Shown: positions 1 through 5,024, numbered from the stretch's first letter. The stretch is DNA of 5,141 bases from an uncultured Bacteroidales bacterium (GCA_947305045.1 CAMZCW010000178.1:1-5141); one strand, 5' to 3'. The notes: generated by a model from the sequence alone, not told the origin. Program-made: numbers and translations.

Positions 1-727
1 CCTTGCATCCTATCCCGAAAGCGAGCTTCAGAATCTCGCGCTCACGGGGAGCCAGCACCTTCATCACTTCTTCCAGGTCATGCTGGAGAGACTCATAGTT
101 CATCGGCGAATCGGTTGAAGGAGTTGACGCATCCGGTAAAATGTCTAGAAGAGTACCATCACCGTCTTCGCCGAATGGCGTATCAAATGAAAGATGAGAG
201 TTGCTGCTGCGGAGCGTTTCCGCCAGCTTGGACGGAGTGATGTCCATCAGTTCGGCAAGTTCTTCATCAGTGGGCTCTCTTTCGTTTTCTTGCAAGAAAG
301 CGTTCCTTGCTTTGGTAATCTTATTGATGTTTCCAACTTGATTGAGCGGAAGACGAACCATCCTAGACTGCTCCGACAGGCCCTGCAGGATGCTTTGCCG
401 AATCCACCAGACAGCATAGGAGATGAATCTGAATCCACGCGTGGGATCGTACTTCTGGGCGGCTTTAATGAGTCCCAGGTTTCCCTCGTTGATGAGGTCA
501 CTTAGATCCAGGCCGTGGCCCTGGTACTGCTTGGCCACACTCACAACGAAGCGCAGGTTGGCCTCTACAAGGCGCTGAAATGCTTCGTTGTCACCGGCAA
601 TTATCCTATGTGCCAGCTCGGTTTCTTCATCTGGAGTGATGAGCGGATACTTGTTAATGTCAGCCAGGTACTGGTTTACGGTCATATTCCGGACCGTCAC
701 GGATTGGGTAATCTTAAGTTGCTGCAT
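1..727 (-). CDS. rpoD: RNA polymerase sigma factor, RpoD/SigA family (3' end missing)
   Basis: Sigma-70 family subunit that directs RNA polymerase to promoters. The 242 visible residues contain, in order: the Bacteroidetes-type N-terminus MQQLKIT; region 1.2 (about residues 16-50); region 2 (about 51-122), with NLRFVVSVAKQYQ, DLINEGNLGLIKAA and the -10-binding FISYAVWWIRQSI; region 3 (RLPLNQVG at 125-132, then a helical stretch); and the start of region 4 (REREILKLAFGIG). The window edge removes the rest of region 4, including the helix-turn-helix that reads the -35 element, so truncation is by the window and not a mutation. There is no region 1.1, as expected in Bacteroidetes. I chose the ATG at 727; an in-frame GTG four codons upstream is possible. 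Several residues differ from the Bacteroides housekeeping protein as I remember it, so this could be a second RpoD-like factor or one carried on a mobile element. The gene is divergent from the SIS operon. Confidence 0.95.
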   Translation of the reverse strand, partial: MQQLKITQSVTVRNMTVNQYLADINKYPLITPDEETELAHRIIAGDNEAFQRLVEANLRFVVSVAKQYQGHGLDLSDLINEGNLGLIKAAQKYDPTRGFRFISYAVWWIRQSILQGLSEQSRMVRLPLNQVGNINKITKARNAFLQENEREPTDEELAELMDITPSKLAETLRSSNSHLSFDTPFGEDGDGTLLDILPDASTPSTDSPMNYESLQHDLEEVMKVLAPREREILKLAFGIGCK

Positions 728-814
728 AATCTTTCGCACGTTTTCTATATCCCTAGATACCCTTGCGGAAAGATTTTCTTTCCAGCCCGGTATCTCTTTG
801 TAAACAAAACCAAC
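728..814. promoter_or_regulatory. Divergent intergenic region between sigma factor and SIS operon
   Basis: These 87 bases separate two divergently read genes, so promoters for both should lie here. On the plus strand TCTCTTTG (793-800) differs from the Bacteroidetes -7 box TAnnTTTG by one base and ends 14 bases before the SIS gene ATG. No clear TTTG-like -33 element sits at the usual distance. I found no matching box on the minus strand for the sigma gene. This is a positional call with weak motif support. Confidence 0.3.
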
Positions 815-1840
815 ATGAACAAAACAATCTCCCCGATTCTAGACCAGATTGCGGCCGCTGACGTCGCCCCCATCCGTAATTTCCTCTTCTCCAACCCATC
901 TCAGCCTCTCCTAGCTACTGGGTCTGGTGGCTGTGATTCCGCCTCAGACTTCCTAGCTCTCCTATACTCGGCTCGTGGCGGAGTGGCTGCCGGTATTACT
1001 CCGTATACCTATAACTCCTATTCGGACGCTGCCCTGAAAACGGCCAAACTCCTAGTAGTCAGTAAAGGTGGCCATAACAACGACGCGGTCTTTGCATCGC
1101 GCCGCAGCCTGGAAGTGAATCCGGTAAACACAGCCGGTCTCTTCTTCCACGACGGGGACCGTAATGAAGCCCTCAAACTCTTCCGTAAAGCGGGCTCACA
1201 GAAGGGGTTCGTCATCCCTATCCACGGCGCCCACGAAGGTTTTGTGTCTTCCGGAACATCCTTAGCATACTACTCTCTTCTTGTACGAATCTTCCAGCCG
1301 GAAGCCGATATCCTGAAGTACAAAGAGCTCCCTCTGAAGCCCTTCGCCCTCTGCCTGAATGATGGTTCACCCCTGACCTCGGCTGACTTCAAGGGCGTCC
1401 ACAACTTCATCTTCCTTCACGGAAGCTGGGGCCGCCCCGTAGCCAAGAATCTGGAGGGCAAGCTGGTAGAAACCGGCCTTGCAGCCGCCTGCGTGTGCGA
1501 TTATCGCAACTACTGCCACGGTCGCTTCATCTTCACCAGCCAGCATCTGGAAGATTCAGCCATTGTCCTTTTCATCTCTCCTCGGGAGAAAGACATTGCC
1601 TGTCGTACCCGAGAGTTCCTGCCTGTATCGACCAAACTGGTTATCATCGAAACCGCAGAAGATGCTCCCGAAGCCACGCTGGATCTCCTAATCCGTGCAA
1701 CGGAGTTCTTCCACTGCCTCTGCACCGAGCTGGGGGCGAATCCTGCCAGCCCTGTCAATCCCGGCAAGATTGACAAAAGAAAGCCCATCTGGGTGCCGTT
1801 CATGGCCGAAATGAAACGAAATGGAGCATTGAGCCTATGA
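815..1840 (+). CDS. Double SIS (sugar isomerase) domain protein
   Basis: Predicted cytoplasmic protein of 341 aa with two SIS folds, the phosphosugar-binding module of GlmS and AgaS-type isomerases. The first SIS domain (about residues 15-170) has the phosphate-loop-like TGSGGCDSA at 35-43 and a second Ser/Gly loop, SKGGHNND, at 83-90. The second (about 185-320) has FLHGSWGR followed by LEGKLVETGLAAA and RNYCHG, which matches the GlmS pattern of an LE-x-KL-x-E helix leading to an HG motif. I see no glutaminase or sugar-kinase domain. The reading frame stays open upstream to 515, but that part lies antisense to the sigma gene, so I chose the ATG at 815, where SIS-like sequence begins. The stop overlaps the next start by 4 bp, so the two are probably translationally coupled. 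The substrate cannot be read from the sequence. The fold call is strong; whether it is a catalytic isomerase or a sugar-phosphate sensor is open. Confidence 0.8.
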   Translation: MNKTISPILDQIAAADVAPIRNFLFSNPSQPLLATGSGGCDSASDFLALLYSARGGVAAGITPYTYNSYSDAALKTAKLLVVSKGGHNNDAVFASRRSLEVNPVNTAGLFFHDGDRNEALKLFRKAGSQKGFVIPIHGAHEGFVSSGTSLAYYSLLVRIFQPEADILKYKELPLKPFALCLNDGSPLTSADFKGVHNFIFLHGSWGRPVAKNLEGKLVETGLAAACVCDYRNYCHGRFIFTSQHLEDSAIVLFISPREKDIACRTREFLPVSTKLVIIETAEDAPEATLDLLIRATEFFHCLCTELGANPASPVNPGKIDKRKPIWVPFMAEMKRNGALSL

Positions 1841-2412
1841 CCAAACTACTGGAACAGATGACCAACCGTGAACTGGAGCTGCTGCTCGAAAATGTGCAGC
1901 AGGCGGCTAAATCCGGTGTCGGTGATATCAATGAGCTTCTCCAACGGCATTTCAACGAGCTCATTTCACGTTATCTCAGGAATCGCAGCCGGCATAAGGC
2001 CGAAATTGCATCCCACCTGATGGAGAGGTATCTGGCCGAATTGCAGGAGGCCAAAGCAGTGATGACAGAGGAAGCCAACAGGGTGTTCTTCTTCTATCGG
2101 CAGCAAAGAGACGTCGCTCGTATAGAGTTCCCGGCCCTTGAGATGATTGTGAAGGAAGGAATGGAAAAGAAGGGCATTCCATACACATTTTCCCATGAAA
2201 ATGGCGAGAATATCCTTACGGTACAAGTTGTTAACGAGCACTTCTTCAAGTTCCCGGTGAGGATGGAGAGTGCCGAAAGACTGATAGGTCTGATGAGGTA
2301 CTTCATCAACCGCCCTGAATGTGCGGTCCAGGAGTGGCCGGAGATTCGGCGCTATAGGAGTTATACCTTGGCAAGATCCTGGAACAAAGTGGCATCCGGA
2401 GGCAATCCGTAG
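1837..2412 (+). CDS. Unrecognised 191-aa protein coupled to the SIS gene
   Basis: I do not recognise this protein. Residues 1 to about 110 look almost wholly helical and charged, with heptad-like leucines (LLEQ, LELLLENVQQ, ELLQRHFNEL, LMERYLAELQEA), suggesting a coiled coil or helical bundle. Residues from about 110 on look alpha/beta (YTFSHENGENILTVQVV, then FKFPVRMESAERLIGLMRYF). There is no signal peptide, membrane segment or metal-binding cluster. Its ATG overlaps the SIS stop codon as ATGA, so the two products are probably made together and may form a complex. Its last 52 bp lie antisense to the end of the NADAR gene. The C-terminal tail after about residue 172 reads less like folded protein and may be dispensable. 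A real gene is supported by length, coupling and codon use like its neighbour's; function is unknown. Confidence 0.75.
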   Translation: MTKLLEQMTNRELELLLENVQQAAKSGVGDINELLQRHFNELISRYLRNRSRHKAEIASHLMERYLAELQEAKAVMTEEANRVFFFYRQQRDVARIEFPALEMIVKEGMEKKGIPYTFSHENGENILTVQVVNEHFFKFPVRMESAERLIGLMRYFINRPECAVQEWPEIRRYRSYTLARSWNKVASGGNP

Positions 2413-2948
2413 TCCAGTTTACCTTTGTCCCGGAGCTCCATCAGGAGACGCCCCATTAGATTGGGGCCGATGTATTCCTTCCCGTCACCGGATAGCTTTC
2501 CGCCCCAGGTGTCGGGATTCTTCTTTTGGAATGTGGTCTGGTCTTCGACGATGAAAAGTCCACGGCTGCGCTCCAGCTCAGTGCGGAATGCTTCACTCTG
2601 GACATACTTCTGCATCAGGCAGAACTTCATGGCATCCACAATGATTGCTCCCCAGTCGGGACGGACTGTGCCAACTTTTTCCTGATGCTTGGCTTTCATC
2701 TTCATCGTCTGCCCCTTGGCGGTATAAACTGCCCTACGGGACTCTGCATCGGCGAATTTCATTACCTGGAAGAGCTTTTCGGAGCAGTCGAAGCTCACGC
2801 CGTCAACCACCAGTGGTGTCCTTCCAAAGTTGGAGAAGATGCCCCAGGGAGCATCCACCTTACAGAAGGGCGCAATCAAGTCGGCTGGATAACGCTCTAT
2901 GGAGTAATACTCCGGATAGTTCTTCTCTATGAATTCGCGGATGTGCAT
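2361..2948 (-). CDS. NADAR-family protein (YbiA-like), putative ADP-ribosyl-guanosine hydrolase/antitoxin
   Basis: A 195-aa NADAR-superfamily protein. Family landmarks appear in order: FSNF at 38-41 (conserved Asn40), CSEKLFQVMKF at 55-65 (the SSEHYFQAQKF-type helix with Glu57), RPDW at 96-99 followed by an MKFCLMQKY helix, IVED at 133-136, TWGG at 147-150, and the C-terminal GPNLMGRLLMELR at 161-173. This fits the family across its whole core. Known NADAR proteins cleave N-glycosidic bonds: YbiA acts on riboflavin-pathway intermediates, and others remove ADP-ribose from guanosine in nucleic acids and neutralise DarT-type toxins. Its ATG follows the stop of the ART-like gene by 2 bp, so the pair is almost certainly co-translated. 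I infer that it reverses, or guards against, modification by that neighbour. An N-terminal extension of about 35 residues (IREFIEKNYPEYYSIERYP) precedes the core. The 3' end overlaps a convergent gene by 52 bp. Confidence 0.9.
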   Translation of the reverse strand: MHIREFIEKNYPEYYSIERYPADLIAPFCKVDAPWGIFSNFGRTPLVVDGVSFDCSEKLFQVMKFADAESRRAVYTAKGQTMKMKAKHQEKVGTVRPDWGAIIVDAMKFCLMQKYVQSEAFRTELERSRGLFIVEDQTTFQKKNPDTWGGKLSGDGKEYIGPNLMGRLLMELRDKGKLDYGLPPDATLFQDLAKV

Positions 2949-2950
2949 GG

Positions 2951-3487
2951 CTATTCCTCAATCTTGTCAACCTTGAGAATCTTGAAGGCGGAATAGTCCA
3001 TCAAAGCATAGTTGTTGCCGGCTTCCGGCTTAGTCTGGGCCGTAGGCCAGACAAGGAGGATAACACCGATTGTTGGCAGAAATGCCGATGCGGCTTTCTC
3101 TGCTTCCAGAGAAGCGGAACCGGTACGCTGCTTTACGGTCTTCCCGAATCCAATGAGCGTATTACCGATGTACTTACGGAAGAATTTCCCACATTCGCAG
3201 GCTTCGGCCGGTATGGGCTCGCCCAGCTTCTCTTCGGCCCTTTTGACGATGTCAGGGTTCACGGGCAGTCTGGAAACCAGATGGTTATCATCGGTTAAAT
3301 CCGGAATCTCCACGGTGTAGACATACTTTACCTTGCTGCCGGTTTTGCCCGCATACAGGGCTGCGGTTTCATAGCGCGACGTCAGATACGCGCCCACTCC
3401 AAACTTGAACTTTCCGTCGCCTTCCAGAAGATGGGAAGGATCAAACTGGCTGAAAAGGGCAGCCGTCCCGTGATAAGCAATGGCCAT
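2951..3487 (-). CDS. Small PARP-like ADP-ribosyltransferase fold protein, candidate toxin
   Basis: A 178-aa protein with the three signature strands of the H-Y-E class of ADP-ribosyltransferases. Residues 5-8 (YHGT) supply His6. Residues 29-37 (FGVGAYLTS) supply Tyr34, followed by ETAALYAGK like the helix after that strand in PARPs. Residues 158-171 (NNYALMDYSAFKIL) line up with the NEYIVYD strand of PARP1, with Asn159 in place of catalytic Glu. The residues just before (EKAASAFLPTIGV) resemble polyvalent-protein ART domains of Bacteroidetes mobile elements. Such enzymes use NAD+ to attach ADP-ribose to protein or nucleic acid. The longest ORF starts at 3547, but its first 20 residues overlap the HD gene and carry no fold signal. 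The ATG at 3487 lies 4 bp after the HD stop and gives MAIAYHGT, so I prefer it. Next to a NADAR gene, a toxin role is plausible. Activity is uncertain because of the Glu-to-Asn position. Confidence 0.75.
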   Translation of the reverse strand: MAIAYHGTAALFSQFDPSHLLEGDGKFKFGVGAYLTSRYETAALYAGKTGSKVKYVYTVEIPDLTDDNHLVSRLPVNPDIVKRAEEKLGEPIPAEACECGKFFRKYIGNTLIGFGKTVKQRTGSASLEAEKAASAFLPTIGVILLVWPTAQTKPEAGNNYALMDYSAFKILKVDKIEE

Positions 3488-3491
3488 AGAA

Positions 3492-4127
3492 TCAGTGGTT
3501 TTGTCCTGGATGGGCTTTAGCGTCGTTTTTGTCGGAGTAGAAGACAATGGTCCACAAGGGCTCTTTAACGGCTCTTGTATGTTCTGCCTCCTTTCGTTTG
3601 TCGCGTGAATGATACTTGGGGCCCTTCATATGCCAACGGATGGCACGGTATTCTTCTCCTGTCAGCTTCAACCCGCAGTCCTTTAATATGACGATTGAGC
3701 GGACGCTGTGCCGGCTGTCCATTTCACACTTAGGAGTGTGCTGGCGGATGCTGCGACCTTTAAACCAGAAACGGTCTGACTTACAGGTATCGTGAAGGAT
3801 AGCTCCAATGATGACACTGTCCGGAGCCACCTGCTTGGCAGGGCCAGCATTACTGGCAAGTTTATATGTGCCGAGGGAATGCTCTGCCAGACCACCAGGG
3901 AAGTTGTGGTGGCCATGGGGAGAAGAAGCCCTGTAGAAGAAACCGCTGTCGTCAAGGTAATCTAAGACATTGTCAATGCCTTCTCTTCCAGTTGATGAGA
4001 GGAGATTGATGATCTCCTGGCGTGTGGCCGCCATTCTGGTTACAGCCTTGTCTTCGTTCTCCGGAGTGGAATACCAGCCGGCAATCTTGCGGCGTGCGAG
4101 CTTCTCAAATTGTTCGGTAGTCAGCAT
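3492..4127 (-). CDS. HD-domain phosphohydrolase
   Basis: A 211-aa protein with an HD metal-dependent phosphohydrolase domain. The metal ligands appear in family order: His83 in GGLAEHSLG, His112-Asp113 in GAILHDTCK, further histidines at His140 (SRHSVRSI) and His166 (IRWHM), and a late Asp199 in WTIVFYSDK, where YfbR-like HD proteins carry the last ligand. Before the domain are a helical region (about 1-60) and the aromatic, histidine-rich segment at 62-79 (GFFYRASS, then HGHHNFPGG). HD proteins hydrolyse phosphate esters such as dNTPs, nucleoside monophosphates, cyclic nucleotides or ppGpp; the substrate here cannot be read. It is the first gene of the operon, 4 bp before the ART-like gene, with a consensus -7 box just upstream. 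The co-operonic position suggests it handles a nucleotide linked to the ADP-ribosylation pair, or controls it. Confidence 0.85.
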   Translation of the reverse strand: MLTTEQFEKLARRKIAGWYSTPENEDKAVTRMAATRQEIINLLSSTGREGIDNVLDYLDDSGFFYRASSPHGHHNFPGGLAEHSLGTYKLASNAGPAKQVAPDSVIIGAILHDTCKSDRFWFKGRSIRQHTPKCEMDSRHSVRSIVILKDCGLKLTGEEYRAIRWHMKGPKYHSRDKRKEAEHTRAVKEPLWTIVFYSDKNDAKAHPGQNH

Positions 4128-4146
4128 ACAGTGTTCTAGTGTTTTG

Positions 4147-4154
4147 CAAAGATA
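4147..4154 (-). promoter_or_regulatory. Bacteroidetes -7 promoter box for the HD-ART-NADAR operon
   Basis: Reading the minus strand, TATCTTTG matches the Bacteroidetes -7 consensus TAnnTTTG exactly. It ends 19 bases before the HD gene ATG at 4127, leaving a short leader. A TTTG-type -33 element is not clear in the AT-rich stretch upstream. Position and exact core match make this the likely start point for the three-gene transcript. Confidence 0.7.
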
Positions 4155-4214
4155 ACGAAACGTTTAGTTATAATTACCGATGAGTCCCTTTTTTCTTTCC
4201 TAGAAAATAATTAC

Positions 4215-4222
4215 TACCTTTG
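4215..4222 (+). promoter_or_regulatory. Bacteroidetes -7 promoter box for the 78-aa gene
   Basis: TACCTTTG is an exact match to TAnnTTTG. A T-rich tract (about 4188-4199) lies where the -33 element would sit but does not match it well. The next start codon is 76 bases downstream, an unusually long leader compared with the divergent operon, and it could hold a control element. No riboswitch or hairpin was recognised in it. Confidence 0.65.
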
Positions 4223-4298
4223 CGATGCTGCTCTAGTTCTACACAGTTTTCACGAAAGCGGACATAAGGCGGAGCATTTAAGTTTTTAAATTGTCCAT

Positions 4299-4535
4299 AT
4301 GTCCAACCCTAATCTCGTACAGGAGCGAGTAATGAATGCCATGGAGAAACTGAACAAAATCGCAGCGAAGCAGAGTGGAATCGTCAACGCCTATCAGGGC
4401 GAGACTAGAGACTGGTGGGACCTCGTTGATGAGGAAGCCATCTACAAGGCGATAGGAGAACCCGAGTTCGACGTGTATGTACGCCTCTTCGTGACGGAAG
4501 ACACGCACTATCCCACGCAGAGCGATGCAGCTTAG
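4299..4535 (+). CDS. Small acidic hypothetical protein (78 aa)
   Basis: I do not recognise this protein. It has a helical N-terminal half (QERVMNAMEKLNKIAAK), a Trp-Trp pair at 39-40 followed by the acidic helix DLVDEEAIYKAI, and a short hydrophobic strand (FDVYVRLFV at 57-65). By my count it has 14 acidic against 7 basic residues. There is no signal peptide or membrane segment. It forms a complete single-gene unit: consensus promoter box upstream and a strong intrinsic terminator that begins within its stop codon. Codon use resembles the genes to the left, not the AT-rich block to the right. The ATG at 4299 is the first after the promoter; in-frame ATGs at codons 12 and 15 are less likely. 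It is divergent from the HD-ART-NADAR operon, a position often held by a regulator or immunity protein, but nothing in the sequence shows that. Confidence 0.7.
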   Translation: MSNPNLVQERVMNAMEKLNKIAAKQSGIVNAYQGETRDWWDLVDEEAIYKAIGEPEFDVYVRLFVTEDTHYPTQSDAA

Positions 4536-4568
4536 GAAGATGTCCCCAAAAGGACACCTTCCTTTTTT
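4534..4568 (+). terminator. Rho-independent terminator of the 78-aa gene
   Basis: The stem pairs 4535-4545 with 4552-4562: 10 paired bases and one A-C mismatch (GGAAG-A-TGTCC with GGACA-C-CTTCC). The loop is CCAAAA, and six T residues follow at 4563-4568. An A-T pair at 4534/4563 can extend it. The stem starts inside the TAG stop codon. It works only for the plus strand, since no T-run follows on the minus side. Confidence 0.88.
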
Positions 4569-4580
4569 ATTGGCGATGTG

Positions 4581-5024
4581 CTAAGCCGCCTTTGAATGCG
4601 CCGGGGTTGCTTTTCGAACTCCAATTGCATTGATTGATATTTCGTTTGTACATGCAATTTCGTATTGCATTGCACATTGCAAATCATTTTCGTTTGTTGA
4701 AATCAACACTGTTGTTGATTTGTCAACACATTTGCATACATTTTCAATTGAACTTTTCAATTGAACCCACGCCAAATTATTGTTTCTCAACAATTTCCAA
4801 ACAATATCACTTGTGAATTGTGAAACAACAATCACATTGACTGTTTTGATTGATTTTACTTTGTTGATAAAATCAATCATTTCAATCATATCATTGTTCA
4901 ATTTGCATTTTGGCAAATTGTTGTTGATATATTGATTTTTGTCTTTTGCTTTTGATAAATGATTGTTGATATTGAATGTGTTGAACAATGTGTTTTCGAG
5001 ACGGATGATGATGTTGTTTTTCAT
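4581..5024 (-). CDS. Putative HAD-like protein with degenerate catalytic motifs, in an AT-rich block
   Basis: A 147-aa ORF whose layout recalls the HAD phosphatase fold. Residues 5-14 (IIIRLENTLF) resemble motif I (IIFDLDGTLF), with Arg8 and Glu10 in place of the two catalytic Asp. VIVVSQ at 64-69 resembles motif II with Ser68. Lys90 could be the motif III Lys. VLISTNENDLQCA at 106-118 resembles the GDSxxDxxxA motif, keeping Asp114 but with Thr at the first Asp. If real, it is probably a pseudo-phosphatase or binding protein. The frame opens upstream to a TTG at 5072, but the ATG at 5024 directly precedes the motif I strand. Codon choice is unlike the neighbours: Leu is nearly always TTG, Ser TCA, Thr ACA, Lys AAA. 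The last dozen codons are more GC-rich. No clear promoter was seen. The alternative is a chance ORF in low-complexity DNA; the family assignment is tentative. Confidence 0.45.
   Translation of the reverse strand: MKNNIIIRLENTLFNTFNINNHLSKAKDKNQYINNNLPKCKLNNDMIEMIDFINKVKSIKTVNVIVVSQFTSDIVWKLLRNNNLAWVQLKSSIENVCKCVDKSTTVLISTNENDLQCAMQYEIACTNEISINAIGVRKATPAHSKAA
4652..4670. repeat. Inverted repeat, 7-bp arms, 5-base loop
   Basis: ATGCAAT (4652-4658) pairs perfectly with ATTGCAT (4664-4670) around TTCGT. The left arm can instead pair with an upstream copy: AATTGCAT (4623-4630) against ATGCAATT (4652-4659). The two foldings are mutually exclusive. It lies inside the HAD-like ORF. Confidence 0.6.
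4696..4727. repeat. Bulged inverted repeat, 9-bp inner arms
   Basis: AAATCAACA (4700-4708) pairs perfectly with TGTTGATTT (4713-4721) around CTGT. An outer GTTG (4696-4699) can pair with CAAC (4724-4727) across a two-base bulge, giving up to 13 pairs in total. It lies inside the HAD-like ORF. Confidence 0.65.
4741..4766. repeat. Perfect tandem duplication of a 13-mer
   Basis: TTTTCAATTGAAC occurs twice head to tail (4741-4753 and 4754-4766). Each copy contains the palindrome TTCAATTGAA, so the two can also pair as a 10-bp stem over CTT. A 13-base unit is not a multiple of three, so duplication inside a coding frame would shift it. The ORF nevertheless stays open through both copies. Confidence 0.8.
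4848..4878. repeat. Perfect 11-bp inverted repeat, 9-base loop
   Basis: GATTGATTTTA (4848-4858) is exactly complementary to TAAAATCAATC (4868-4878), with CTTTGTTGA between. It is the longest perfect dyad I found in the AT-rich block. There is no adjacent T-run, so it is not a terminator. It lies inside the HAD-like ORF. Confidence 0.7.
4899..4920. repeat. Perfect 8-bp inverted repeat, 6-base loop
   Basis: CAATTTGC (4899-4906) pairs with GCAAATTG (4913-4920) around ATTTTG. It begins 20 bases after the end of the 11-bp inverted repeat and lies inside the HAD-like ORF. Confidence 0.65.

Noticed and set aside
247..501. Minus-strand ORF of 84 aa in another frame of the sigma gene
   Set aside because: Out of frame with the clear RpoD translation.
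194..505. Plus-strand ORF of 103 aa
   Set aside because: Shadow of the sigma factor on the opposite strand; no recognisable protein features.
515..814. N-terminal extension of the SIS frame starting MALVLLGHT
   Set aside because: It lies antisense to the sigma factor's coding sequence, which has convincing protein conservation, and shows no SIS-like sequence before 815.
1510..1803. Minus-strand ORF of 97 aa antisense to the SIS gene
   Set aside because: Composition typical of antisense reading of a GC-richer gene; no promoter or motif.
2645..2932. Plus-strand ORF of 95 aa
   Set aside because: Ser/Arg-rich shadow of the NADAR gene.
2526..2996. Plus-strand ORF of 156 aa across the NADAR gene and the end of the ART gene
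   Set aside because: Long, but antisense to a protein with conserved NADAR motifs; its translation is Cys/His/Gly-rich without a recognisable fold.
3012..3320. Plus-strand ORF of 102 aa antisense to the ART gene
   Set aside because: No motif, no promoter, overlaps the conserved ART strands.
2951..3487. Calling the ART-like gene DarT
   Set aside because: Only the general H-Y-x ART strands are visible; I do not see features specific to the DarT (DUF4433) family.
4278..4508. Minus-strand ORF of 76 aa opposite the 78-aa gene
   Set aside because: The plus-strand ORF has a promoter box and terminator that fit it; the minus frame has neither.
4848..4878. Terminator for a minus-strand gene
   Set aside because: No run of T follows the stem on either strand and no upstream gene ends there.
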